From positions 1 to 30,704 of the forward strand of contig CAJMEC010000016.1 of NCBI GenBank assembly GCA_905212345.1: 30,704 nt of DNA, written 5' to 3'. Shown here piece after piece: positions 23,575-30,704 of the stretch (position 1 is the first letter of the stretch; every line of letters starts with the position of its first letter). The notes under the pieces were generated by a model. That model was not told where the DNA came from and ran no database searches. It saw only the letters and a list, made by a program, of their open reading frames with translations. The DNA comes from an uncultured Sutterella sp. (GTDB lineage: Bacteria; Pseudomonadota; Gammaproteobacteria; Burkholderiales; Burkholderiaceae_F). Position numbers and translations under genes: made by a program.

Positions 23575-24357
23575 ATGCAAAACGGATTAGCCGGGCATCG
23601 CGCTCGTAAACGCTTCGGACAGAATTTCCTGCACGATGAGCATTGGATCGAGCGTATTGCGCGCACCATTGATGCCAAGCCCGGCGAAACCGTTGTCGAA
23701 ATTGGTCCGGGCCAGGCTGCGCTTACCCGCAAAATGATTGCTGATGCCGGACATGCCACGGCTATTGAAATTGACCGTGATTTAGCGGCCTGGTTAAAAG
23801 AAACTTTCCCTGAAACGCTGACATTGATTGAAGCGGATGCTTTGAAATTGGACTGGAATGAAGTTCATTCGGGTAAGGCTCTGCGCATTGTCGGCAATCT
23901 CCCTTACAACATTTCCAGCCCCCTGCTTTTTCACCTGATGACGGTGGCCGATCGTGTCATTGACCAACATTTCATGCTTCAAAAAGAAGTAGTTGATCGA
24001 ATGGTGGCCACGTCCGGCAGCAAGGTTTACGGCCGACTGTCAGTTATGCTGCAGTACCGCTACCGCATGCAAAAGATGTTTGATGTGCCACCCGGCGCCT
24101 TTACCCCTGCCCCCAAAGTGACCAGTTCCATTGTGCGCATGATTCCTAAAAAAGTAGACGAACTCTTGCCGGTGGACCTCGAGCGCTTTTCTGTCATTGT
24201 GGCCGCGGCCTTTAATCAGCGCAGAAAAACACTTCGCAATGCGTTGGCGAAACTTCTGACCGAAGAAGATATAAAAAAGGCAGGCGTCGATCCTGCCCTT
24301 CGAGCCGAAGCGCTTGATGTTGAAGCTTTTGTGAGATTAGCTCGCATCAATGCTTAA
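23575..24357 (+). CDS. rsmA: 16S rRNA (adenine1518-N6/adenine1519-N6)-dimethyltransferase
   Basis: RsmA (KsgA) dimethylates two adjacent adenines near the 3' end of 16S rRNA late in 30S assembly; its loss gives kasugamycin resistance. The 260-residue protein shows RKRFGQNFLHD (11-21), the SAM motif VEIGPGQAALT (41-51), the acidic EIDRDL (65-70) and the catalytic NLPYNIS (108-114). The C-terminal domain ends in NQRRKTLRNAL. A purine-rich AGGACTGGGAAAG precedes the ATG, 14 bases after the surA stop. The gene ends by overlapping the stop of the convergent metallopeptidase gene by four bases. Confidence 0.98.
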   Translation: MQNGLAGHRARKRFGQNFLHDEHWIERIARTIDAKPGETVVEIGPGQAALTRKMIADAGHATAIEIDRDLAAWLKETFPETLTLIEADALKLDWNEVHSGKALRIVGNLPYNISSPLLFHLMTVADRVIDQHFMLQKEVVDRMVATSGSKVYGRLSVMLQYRYRMQKMFDVPPGAFTPAPKVTSSIVRMIPKKVDELLPVDLERFSVIVAAAFNQRRKTLRNALAKLLTEEDIKKAGVDPALRAEALDVEAFVRLARINA

Positions 24358-25205
24358 AAGGGCAGTGTCGGCATATAGACGCCCTTTAAAGCCCGGCGAG
24401 CATTTTCATAGTTCGGGTAAATCTCTCCGACTCGCTTCCAAAACCGTGCGCTGTGATTCATTTCATCCAAATGAGCCAACTCGTGCGCAATCACATAATC
24501 AATTAACGTCGGCGCCAAATGAATCAACCGCCAGTTAAGTCTAATGCGGCGATCCGAGCTGCAAGAGCCCCAACGCCCTTTGGCGCTCGACAACCCCCAA
24601 CCGCTAAAACTGACCAAAGCTTGATCGGCAATATCTTTTATCCGACCTCCCAGATAGCGCTCAGCTTCCTTTTTAAACCACACCTGAACCCAATCCCTGA
24701 CCCGGTCCTGTTCCGTGTCTTTCGGAGCATTCACAATCAGCTCTCGCCCGTTCTTTCCTTCAGTCAAAAAGACACTTCGTGCTGCGGGCTCAAGGCGCAA
24801 CTTCAAAGGCTCTCCCAAATAAGGCAATTGGGCCCCATCAACAAAACGCACGGTTTGCATCCCCAACTCTTTTTGCCAATTACCGAATTCGCTGAGTTTC
24901 TTCTGAATCCAACCCTCTTTTTCCTGAAGCATTCTTTCAATTTCGGCCACCGATACCCATCTTGGCGCCCGAACTGTTACACCACGTTCATCCACAATAA
25001 AGCCCACTGTTTTTCTTTTGGCACGCTCTAAGTGGTAAGAAAAAACGGGCGTCAGATCGAAACCCTTTTTCTCACGGGTGGGTTGGGTACGCATTTGAGA
25101 AAGAACATCGGGAATACTCGGCTGCGTTTTAAGCGTGTCAATCGATTGCGAGTCCTTTTCTGCCTCATCATTACTCGTAAAAAAGTCAAATGAAAGCTGT
25201 CTCAC
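24354..25205 (-). CDS. YgjP-like zinc metallopeptidase (DUF45/M48-related)
   Basis: The 283-residue protein has the zinc motif HELAH (241-245) with a likely third ligand in NHSARFW (His251), plus the YgjP-family segments WGSCSSDRRIRLNWRLI and VRAPRWVSVAEIERML with KEGWIQKKL. The family is soluble and its substrates are unknown. I chose GTG 25205 because the product then starts MRQLSFDFF, in the style of other family members, and GGGACGAG lies upstream. A TTG at 25226 abutting the plsC stop is an alternative. The gene is the last of the lnt-glyQ-glyS-plsC series, a conserved betaproteobacterial neighbour set. Its stop codon overlaps that of the convergent rsmA. Confidence 0.85.
   Translation of the reverse strand: MRQLSFDFFTSNDEAEKDSQSIDTLKTQPSIPDVLSQMRTQPTREKKGFDLTPVFSYHLERAKRKTVGFIVDERGVTVRAPRWVSVAEIERMLQEKEGWIQKKLSEFGNWQKELGMQTVRFVDGAQLPYLGEPLKLRLEPAARSVFLTEGKNGRELIVNAPKDTEQDRVRDWVQVWFKKEAERYLGGRIKDIADQALVSFSGWGLSSAKGRWGSCSSDRRIRLNWRLIHLAPTLIDYVIAHELAHLDEMNHSARFWKRVGEIYPNYENARRALKGVYMPTLPF
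24357..24387. terminator. weak hairpin at convergent rsmA / metallopeptidase ends
   Basis: AAAGGGC (24357-24363) can pair with GCCCTTT (24381-24387), a 7-bp stem with a 17-base loop lying inside the last codons of the metallopeptidase gene. Short A and T runs flank it on both sides. The genes share stop bases, so any terminator here must lie within coding sequence; it is a weak candidate. Confidence 0.35.
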
Positions 25206-25226
25206 AATGCTCGTCCCAATAGCCAA

Positions 25227-25994
25227 TTAGGCTTGTGTTTTCCCACTAAATTCACTGGTTTCTTTATTCCCGTAAACCAGCGGTGAAATCACATGCATTT
25301 CACCCTCGATCCAATTGACAAGCTCTGCCTGCACATCTTCAAAGCTACGTCCTTCGGTCTTAATCATGGGGCCCACGGAGACCGTGATTAAGCCGGGTGT
25401 TTTCGAAATTGAATTGCGCGGCCAGCATTCGCCGGAATTTAAAGCAATCGGAATAATCGGTGTTGAAGTGGCTACGGCAAAGCGAGCACCTCCTGACTTA
25501 TAGTGTGTCTTGACACCGGGCGCCGTGCGAGTGCCTTCCGGAAACATCGCCAACCACCAGCCCCGCTTCATGAAATCTTTTCCTTGATTCATAAATTGCT
25601 CGTAAGCCCGAGAACCCTTTTTACGGTCAATCGCCATCATGTGCAAAGTGGCTAGAGCCTGACCGAAAACGGGCACGTAATGCAGCTCTTTTTTATAAAC
25701 GAAACTCGCCTGATGGGGAATTAAGGAGGCCAATGCAAAGATATCCCAAGCCGATTGGTGCTTAGAGAGGATCAAGACAGATGTGCCGTCTGTGGGGAAG
25801 TTTTCCGTTCCTTTGAATTGATAGCGCATCCCACAAATCACTTCTCCCATTTTGAGCATAAATCGCGCCCAACCGACAGCTAACCGATAGCGCAGGGAAA
25901 CGGAGGCCGGATACAAAATAATTAAAGCGATCGCTAAAGGAATCAGCGTAATCGCCAAAACAATGTAATAAATCCAACCGCGGACTGTTGACAT
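25227..25994 (-). CDS. plsC: 1-acyl-sn-glycerol-3-phosphate acyltransferase
   Basis: PlsC makes phosphatidate by acylating lysophosphatidate at the inner membrane. The 255-residue protein has a membrane anchor (about 8-30), the catalytic HX4D motif HQSAWD (79-84), the substrate motif FPEGTRT (151-157) and the following GGARFAVATSTPIIPIAL block. GGGGAAG lies before the ATG. glyS is upstream and the metallopeptidase gene starts right after the stop. In Bordetella and Burkholderia gmhB usually sits between glyS and this gene; here only a terminator-like hairpin does. Substrate choice between PlsC and other lysophospholipid acyltransferases is not settled by sequence. Confidence 0.9.
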   Translation of the reverse strand: MSTVRGWIYYIVLAITLIPLAIALIILYPASVSLRYRLAVGWARFMLKMGEVICGMRYQFKGTENFPTDGTSVLILSKHQSAWDIFALASLIPHQASFVYKKELHYVPVFGQALATLHMMAIDRKKGSRAYEQFMNQGKDFMKRGWWLAMFPEGTRTAPGVKTHYKSGGARFAVATSTPIIPIALNSGECWPRNSISKTPGLITVSVGPMIKTEGRSFEDVQAELVNWIEGEMHVISPLVYGNKETSEFSGKTQA

Positions 25995-26013
25995 ATTTCT
26001 TCCCCAATACAGA

Positions 26014-26039
26014 GAAAGGCCCCGCTTACGGAGCCTTTC
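26014..26039 (-). terminator. terminator-like hairpin after glyS
   Basis: GAAAGGC (26014-26020) pairs with GCCTTTC (26033-26039), with an inner CCG/CGG extension. The minus-strand tail TCTGTATTGG is weakly U-rich. It may lower transcription from glyS into plsC. Confidence 0.6.
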
Positions 26040-26062
26040 GCCTTATGACACTTCAGAATGCA

Positions 26063-28153
26063 CTACTTTGCCAAACGAGAAAGCTCGGCCACCATGTTCA
26101 TTGTACGATGCAAACGCAACAAGAGGGCCAAACGATTGGCTCGTACCTGAGCATCCTCTACATTGACCATGACATCTTCAAAGAAGCGGTCAACCGGTGC
26201 CTTCATCGGAGCCAAGCTCTTCAAAAGCTCGGTGTAGCGGCAGGCTTCATAATCAGCCTTGGCGCGCGGTTCGGCTTCGCAAAGCGCGGCATAAAGCGCT
26301 TTTTCAGCATCGGAGTCAAAAAGCGCGCTATCGACCACATCGGTTTGCGGAGCACTCTTTTTAATAATGTTGCCGATTCGCTTATTGGCCGCAGCCAGCG
26401 CTTCTGCTTCAGGCAATTGAGCAAATGCACGGACAGCTTCCAAGCGGGCCGGAACATCCAACACCATCGTAGGATGCGTTGCCAACACGGCGTCGACTTC
26501 CTGAGCGCTGTAACCCTTATCTTTAAACATCACGCGGATTCGGTCTTCAAAGAAGGCCAACAAATCGCTTCTTGCGTCTTGAATGTTGGCGACAGACTTC
26601 ATTGCGTTGTAGCCAATATCGACTAAATCCGTAATCGCCACATTCAAGCGTTTTTCGATGAGCATGCGAAGCACACCCAAGGCATGACGGCGCAGGGCAA
26701 ACGGATCCTTGTCACCGGTGGGCATTTGACCAATACCGAAAAGACCGGAAAGAGTTTCCAATTTATCGGCCAAGGCCACGGCCAAGCTCACAGGCGTTGA
26801 CGGCAGAGCGTCGCCGGCAAAGCGCGGCTGGTAGTGTTCACGAATGGCAAGCGCCACATCTTTAGATTCTCCGTCATGCAAGGCATAGTATTCACCCATA
26901 ATGCCCTGAAGTTCCGGGAATTCGCCCACCATTTGCGTTAAAAGGTCAACTTTGGCCAATTGAGCGGCACGCACCGCTTCTTCACGGTTGGCGCCGATCA
27001 GATCCGCAACCTTCGCGGCAATGGCCTTAACACGTTCGACACGTTCGGCTTGCGTGCCCAACTTATTGTGATAGACCACGTTCTTTAGAAGCGGAATTCG
27101 ACTTTCTAACGTTTGCAAGCGGTCTTGATCATAGAAGAACTTCGCATCGGCCAAGCGGGCGCGCACCACACGGGCATTGCCGGCGCTGATTTCCACACCG
27201 CCATCCTTGGCTTCCAATTGAGAAACCAAGAAGAAACGGTTCATCAAGCGGCCCTTTTCATCCTGCACAGCAAAATACTTTTGATTTTGCTGCATGGTAA
27301 GAATCAAGCATTCTTGAGGTACCTTCAAAAATTCTTCTTCAAAGGTGGACTGGTAGATAACCGGCCATTCGGTCAATGCCGTCACCTCATCGATCAAATC
27401 TTCAGGCATGATTGCTTCGCCACCGATAGCGCGGGCCCCTTCGACCACATCGTGAACAATCTTTTCACGACGCTTGGCAAAAGAAGGCATCACCTTGGCT
27501 TCGGTCATCATCTGAGCTTCGTAGCCGTCGGCCGAGCGCAAAGAAATGAGCTCATGGGTATGGAAGCGGTGACCGCTTGTCAAACGATCCGCCTTTAAAC
27601 CCAAAAGCGTTACAGGCACCACATCTTCTCCATAAAGAGCAACCAGGTGCTTAGCCGGGCGAACGAAAGAAACCGTTGTCGTGCCATCGGCCAACTGATA
27701 GTGCATCACCTTCGGAATCGGAAGATTAAAGGCTGCGGCTTCTAATGCCGCTTGCAAACCGTGAACCAATTCCACTCCGGGACGGATGCCTTCGTAAAAG
27801 AGTTGTTCGTTTTTGCCGTCATTGACGCGCTTTAAGCTCTTTACATCGGCAACGATTCCCAACGCCTTCATCTTCTTTTCAAGAGCCGGAGTTGGATTGC
27901 CGTCAGCATCCAAACCCACCTTTACGGGAACGAGCTTTTGTTTAAAAGCCTCATCGGGCGACTTGGCTAAAACTCCTGTCACCAACGCGGCCAAACGGCG
28001 CGGAGAACCGTAAACGGTCGTTTGACTCCCCTCTTCCAAAAAGTGCTGAGAGGCTAAGCTCTTCGTTAAGTTTTGCGCAAACGCTTCGGAGAGTTTCTTG
28101 AGTGCCTTCGGCGGCAACTCTTCGGTTTGCAATTCCACTAACAAACTGGTCAT
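26063..28153 (-). CDS. glyS: glycine--tRNA ligase beta subunit
   Basis: GlyS is the tRNA-binding subunit of the tetrameric alpha2-beta2 glycyl-tRNA synthetase. The 696-residue protein opens MTSLLVELQTEELPPKALKK, the fixed GlyS start. It carries YGSPRRLAALV, LTEWPVIYQ, the HD-like segment DLIGANREEAVRAAQLAKVDL, FALRRHALGVLRMLIE and a DALR-type end with NRLALLLRLHRTMN. Length and motifs are complete. The ribosome binding site is GAGG about 10 bases before the ATG. glyQ ends 14 bases upstream. Confidence 0.98.
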   Translation of the reverse strand: MTSLLVELQTEELPPKALKKLSEAFAQNLTKSLASQHFLEEGSQTTVYGSPRRLAALVTGVLAKSPDEAFKQKLVPVKVGLDADGNPTPALEKKMKALGIVADVKSLKRVNDGKNEQLFYEGIRPGVELVHGLQAALEAAAFNLPIPKVMHYQLADGTTTVSFVRPAKHLVALYGEDVVPVTLLGLKADRLTSGHRFHTHELISLRSADGYEAQMMTEAKVMPSFAKRREKIVHDVVEGARAIGGEAIMPEDLIDEVTALTEWPVIYQSTFEEEFLKVPQECLILTMQQNQKYFAVQDEKGRLMNRFFLVSQLEAKDGGVEISAGNARVVRARLADAKFFYDQDRLQTLESRIPLLKNVVYHNKLGTQAERVERVKAIAAKVADLIGANREEAVRAAQLAKVDLLTQMVGEFPELQGIMGEYYALHDGESKDVALAIREHYQPRFAGDALPSTPVSLAVALADKLETLSGLFGIGQMPTGDKDPFALRRHALGVLRMLIEKRLNVAITDLVDIGYNAMKSVANIQDARSDLLAFFEDRIRVMFKDKGYSAQEVDAVLATHPTMVLDVPARLEAVRAFAQLPEAEALAAANKRIGNIIKKSAPQTDVVDSALFDSDAEKALYAALCEAEPRAKADYEACRYTELLKSLAPMKAPVDRFFEDVMVNVEDAQVRANRLALLLRLHRTMNMVAELSRLAK

Positions 28154-28167
28154 TTTTTACTTGCCTC

Positions 28168-29073
28168 TTAGGAATTCTTTTTCAACATCGGGAAGCCCAA
28201 ACGTTCGCGGGCATCGTAATAGCTCTGAGCCACGGCACGGCTGATTGTGCGAATACGAGCAATGTAGGCTGCGCGTTCGGTCACGCTGATGGCGCCGCGG
28301 GCATCCAACAGGTTAAAGGTGTGGCCGGCTTTAAGCACCATTTCATAGGCAGGCAGCGCCAAATTCAAATCCATCATGCGCTTGGCTTCGCCTTCGAAAT
28401 AATCGAACTGCTTCAAAAGCTTTTCAGGGTCACTCGCTTCAAAGTTGTAGTGGCTTTGTTCCACTTCGTTTTGATGGAACACGTCACCATAGGTCAGCGT
28501 GCGGGTTGAGCCGTCCGCGTCTTGCCAACGGGTATAAACCAAATCGAAGACGTTGTCGCAGTTTTGCAAATACATCGTCAAGCGTTCAAGCCCGTAAGTG
28601 ATTTCACCGGTGATAGGCTTACATTCCAAACCGCCCACTTGTTGGAAGTACGTAAATTGCGTCACTTCCATACCGTTCATCCAGATTTCCCAACCCAGAC
28701 CCCAGGCACCGAGCGTCGGGTTTTCCCAGTTGTCTTCCACAAAACGGATATCGTTGATTTCAGTGTCGACACCCAAAGCGCGGAGACTGCCCAAATACAA
28801 ATCCACAATATTCGTAGGAGCAGGCTTTAACACCACTTGGAATTGATGGTGTTGGTGCAAGCGGTTGGGGTTTTCGCCGTAACGAGCATCTTTCGGACGA
28901 CGGGAGGGCTGCACATAAGCGGCGCGCCACGGCTCCGGTCCCAAAGCCCTTAAAAAGGTCGCCGTGTGCGAAGTACCGGCACCCACTTCCATATCAATCG
29001 GTTGCAAAAGCGCGCAACCTTGTTGATTCCAATACTGCTGCAAACGCAGGATGACTTCCTGAAATGTAATCAT
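28168..29073 (-). CDS. glyQ: glycine--tRNA ligase alpha subunit
   Basis: GlyQ is the catalytic subunit of bacterial-type glycyl-tRNA synthetase. The 301-residue protein has the family start ITFQEVILRLQQYWNQQGCA, the class II motif region around EPWRAAYVQPSRRPKDARYG, HHQFQVVLKPAP, WGLGWEIWMNGMEVTQFTYF and the YGLERL motif 3 segment. All are diagnostic of GlyQ. lnt lies 63 bases upstream on the same strand; glyS is immediately downstream. A small hairpin stands in the gap to lnt. Confidence 0.98.
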   Translation of the reverse strand: MITFQEVILRLQQYWNQQGCALLQPIDMEVGAGTSHTATFLRALGPEPWRAAYVQPSRRPKDARYGENPNRLHQHHQFQVVLKPAPTNIVDLYLGSLRALGVDTEINDIRFVEDNWENPTLGAWGLGWEIWMNGMEVTQFTYFQQVGGLECKPITGEITYGLERLTMYLQNCDNVFDLVYTRWQDADGSTRTLTYGDVFHQNEVEQSHYNFEASDPEKLLKQFDYFEGEAKRMMDLNLALPAYEMVLKAGHTFNLLDARGAISVTERAAYIARIRTISRAVAQSYYDARERLGFPMLKKNS

Positions 29074-29105
29074 CGGTCCAATCCAAAAATTGAGAAATCG
29101 GTTAA

Positions 29106-29121
29106 GGGATTATCCAATCCC
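29106..29121. repeat. palindrome in the lnt-glyQ gap
   Basis: GGGATTATCCAATCCC is a perfect 6-bp inverted repeat with a 4-base centre. On the minus strand no U-run follows, so it is not a clear terminator. It lies 33 bases before the glyQ start and could be a leader hairpin or operator. Confidence 0.4.
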
Positions 29122-29136
29122 GAAAATTTTTTAATT

Positions 29137-30669
29137 TTAGCCCTTTTGAAGCCGTTTTTCGGCGAACGTACAGATAAAAGCGGCAATTAACATCAAAAAG
29201 GCGAGAATGACAGCCGGCCAGTCGCCCCATTTAACATAGGGAGTGGCTTCTCCCTTCATCGTTGTCACGGTTACGTCCATCGTGGCATCAATGTCCGTCG
29301 CCAAGCGCTTCACAACAACGCCATGCGCATCCACATAAGCGGTTTCGCCGCTATTGGTCACGCTCAAAAGTGGTCGCGCGGTTTCAAGCGCACGCATCTG
29401 AGAAATCTGTAAATGCTGACTGGCGGCCTTTACCGGTCCAAACCACTTCAAATTCGAAAGGTTAATGAGAAGTTCGGGGGAAGCATGATCCCAAGCCCGA
29501 ATCCATTCGCTGCCAAATAAGTTTTCGTAGCAAAGGTTTACCGCCACGCTGTGGCCTGCGAAATTCATTGCCGTTTGTAATTCATTACCCGGTTGCAAAT
29601 CCGTCATCGGGATGCGCATTGCATCAATAAACCAACGGAATCCCCATGGCACGAACTCACCAAACGGAACTAAATGATGCTTTTGATAAAGGGATAGATC
29701 CCCCTTTTCATCCAGCGCAATCGCCGCATTGCTGTATTGTCCGTCAGAGAGCCAAAACGCGTTAAAAAGCAGGGACTTTTTCTCTGACTTCACCCATTGA
29801 AGAAGTCTTTCTTTTTGATCATTCGGAAACTGCTGCCACGCTAACGGATAGGCAGACTCAGGGAGAATCACCGCGTCTACCGAAGCCTTTTCCACTTTGA
29901 CGTTATCCAAGTAAAAATACATTTCGTCAAAGCGTTCACTCATTGACTGCTGCAAAAGGCGCGGCTCTAAATTGGGTTGCACCAAGCGAACGGTCATCTC
30001 TCCCGAAGGCTCGCTCCAAACGATTTGTTTGCCTGCCATCGACAAAAGCAATACAGAGAAAATCGTGATGCCGCAGGCTGCCACATAAATCCACTTCCCT
30101 TTAAGCGCCCAAATAGCTCCAATTAAGCCAGCGATCCACACAAGGCCCTGGAGCACACCAAAGCTTCCGATAAAAGGAGCTAAACCAGCAAGCGGCCAAT
30201 CGACGATCGCATAGGCGGGATTGAGCCACGGGAAACCCGTGAGCAACCACCCGCGCACCCACTCCAATAATGTAAAGGCCGCAGGAAGAGCCAGCGCCAT
30301 ACGAACAATAGGATTAGAGACAAATTTAACCACTAACACAAAAGCAAAGGTTGGAAATAGCGCCAGGGCTAAAGAAAAGACGCAAGTGGTTACATAGGTC
30401 CATTCCAGTGGCATATAGCCATAGTGGTACATGCTGTAATAGACCCAGCTGATGCCGGTCACAAACCAACCGAAACCGAAAGCCATCCCCCAAAGCACGG
30501 CATGCGAGACTTTTTCCGTAACGCCCACGATATAGAAAATCAAAATGAGGGCGGCTAACGCAAATAAGGGCGTGTTGGCCGGCGCAAAGGCGCTCGCAAG
30601 CGACGCACCGCTTGCCAAACTCAAGCCCAGCCGATAAACATAGTATTTTTTCTCAGGGGATAACAGCAT
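29137..30669 (-). CDS. lnt: apolipoprotein N-acyltransferase
   Basis: Lnt adds the third acyl chain to lipoproteins in the inner membrane, the step that allows release to the outer membrane. The 510-residue protein has about six N-terminal membrane helices (1-215), a periplasmic nitrilase-like domain (225-470) and a C-terminal helix. The catalytic triad is visible: Glu in LPESAYP (271), Lys in LYQKHHLVPFGEF (330) and Cys in VNLCYENLFG (380). The essential loop Glu of GEFVPWG is also present. ATG 30669 is chosen over the GTG directly before it; AAGAAG upstream is the likely ribosome binding site. An upstream reading frame ends 6 bases earlier, suggesting coupling. Confidence 0.96.
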   Translation of the reverse strand: MLLSPEKKYYVYRLGLSLASGASLASAFAPANTPLFALAALILIFYIVGVTEKVSHAVLWGMAFGFGWFVTGISWVYYSMYHYGYMPLEWTYVTTCVFSLALALFPTFAFVLVVKFVSNPIVRMALALPAAFTLLEWVRGWLLTGFPWLNPAYAIVDWPLAGLAPFIGSFGVLQGLVWIAGLIGAIWALKGKWIYVAACGITIFSVLLLSMAGKQIVWSEPSGEMTVRLVQPNLEPRLLQQSMSERFDEMYFYLDNVKVEKASVDAVILPESAYPLAWQQFPNDQKERLLQWVKSEKKSLLFNAFWLSDGQYSNAAIALDEKGDLSLYQKHHLVPFGEFVPWGFRWFIDAMRIPMTDLQPGNELQTAMNFAGHSVAVNLCYENLFGSEWIRAWDHASPELLINLSNLKWFGPVKAASQHLQISQMRALETARPLLSVTNSGETAYVDAHGVVVKRLATDIDATMDVTVTTMKGEATPYVKWGDWPAVILAFLMLIAAFICTFAEKRLQKG

Positions 30670-30675
30670 CACGTT

Positions 30676-30704
30676 TTATTCTTCTTTTGTAGCGGCTTCC
30701 TGCG
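30676..30704 (-). CDS. C-terminal end of the upstream gene, possibly corC
   Basis: On the minus strand the window edge reads in frame QEAATKEE and then TAA at 30676-30678, six bases before the lnt ATG. Only eight residues are visible, so the protein cannot be identified directly. In many proteobacteria the gene before lnt is corC/ybeX, a transporter-associated protein with an acidic tail, which is the likely identity by context. Confidence 0.4.

Noticed and set aside
1..30704. CRISPR arrays, tRNA or rRNA genes, insertion sequences, prophage or defence islands
   Set aside because: I saw no direct-repeat arrays, no transposase or integrase motifs, no tRNA cloverleaf and no gap large enough to hide an island; gene order is typical core chromosome.

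Overview
The window is a stretch of core chromosome from a Gram-negative betaproteobacterium of moderate GC. Gene order and protein style best match the Burkholderiales, probably a gut Sutterellaceae-type organism (Sutterella/Parasutterella relatives). The taxon is an inference from gene order (dusB-fis-purH, lptD-surA-rsmA divergent from amgK-murU, lnt-glyQ-glyS-plsC-metalloprotease, gyrA next to mtaD and a HAD phosphatase) and was not tested by any search. I see no mobile element, CRISPR array, tRNA, rRNA, phage or plasmid gene. No stretch longer than 300 bases lacks a gene; the longest gap is 216 bases, between gyrA and mtaD.

Layout. 1-3213 (minus strand): the 3' part of the window's first operon, gyrA then cmk (cut by the window edge). 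3430-8688 (plus strand): mtaD, a short OmpA-type peptidoglycan-binding protein, a HAD phosphatase that looks like MupP, the flavodoxin-type protoporphyrinogen dehydrogenase hemG, and fadD. Most of these have their own terminators. 8796-12159 (minus): terC-family membrane protein, scpA and NAD-malic enzyme. 12234-14783 (minus): tolB-pal-cpoB, the periplasmic half of the Tol-Pal system. 14917-17864 (minus): dusB-fis-purH. 18038-19750 (minus): amgK-murU. 19870-24357 (plus): lptD-surA-rsmA. 24354-30704 (minus): the tail of a probable corC, then lnt, glyQ, glyS, plsC and a YgjP-like metallopeptidase.

Much of the window serves the cell envelope. LptD and SurA build the outer membrane. Lnt finishes lipoproteins such as Pal. 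TolB, Pal, CpoB and the OmpA-like protein tie the outer membrane to peptidoglycan. PlsC and FadD handle acyl chains. AmgK and MurU, with the MupP-like phosphatase, form most of the anabolic MurNAc recycling route that bypasses MurA.

I found no clearly new system. The points worth a second look are mostly absences and small regulatory structures. Compared with the usual betaproteobacterial order, ubiG is missing beside the MupP-like gene, while hemG (a menaquinone-linked enzyme) is present. gmhB is missing between glyS and plsC, and the serC-pheA-aroA block is missing between gyrA and cmk. There is a GC-rich structured leader before ompA, a perfect palindrome in the mtaD promoter region, a Tat-like signal on TolB, and an LptD with a single cysteine pair.
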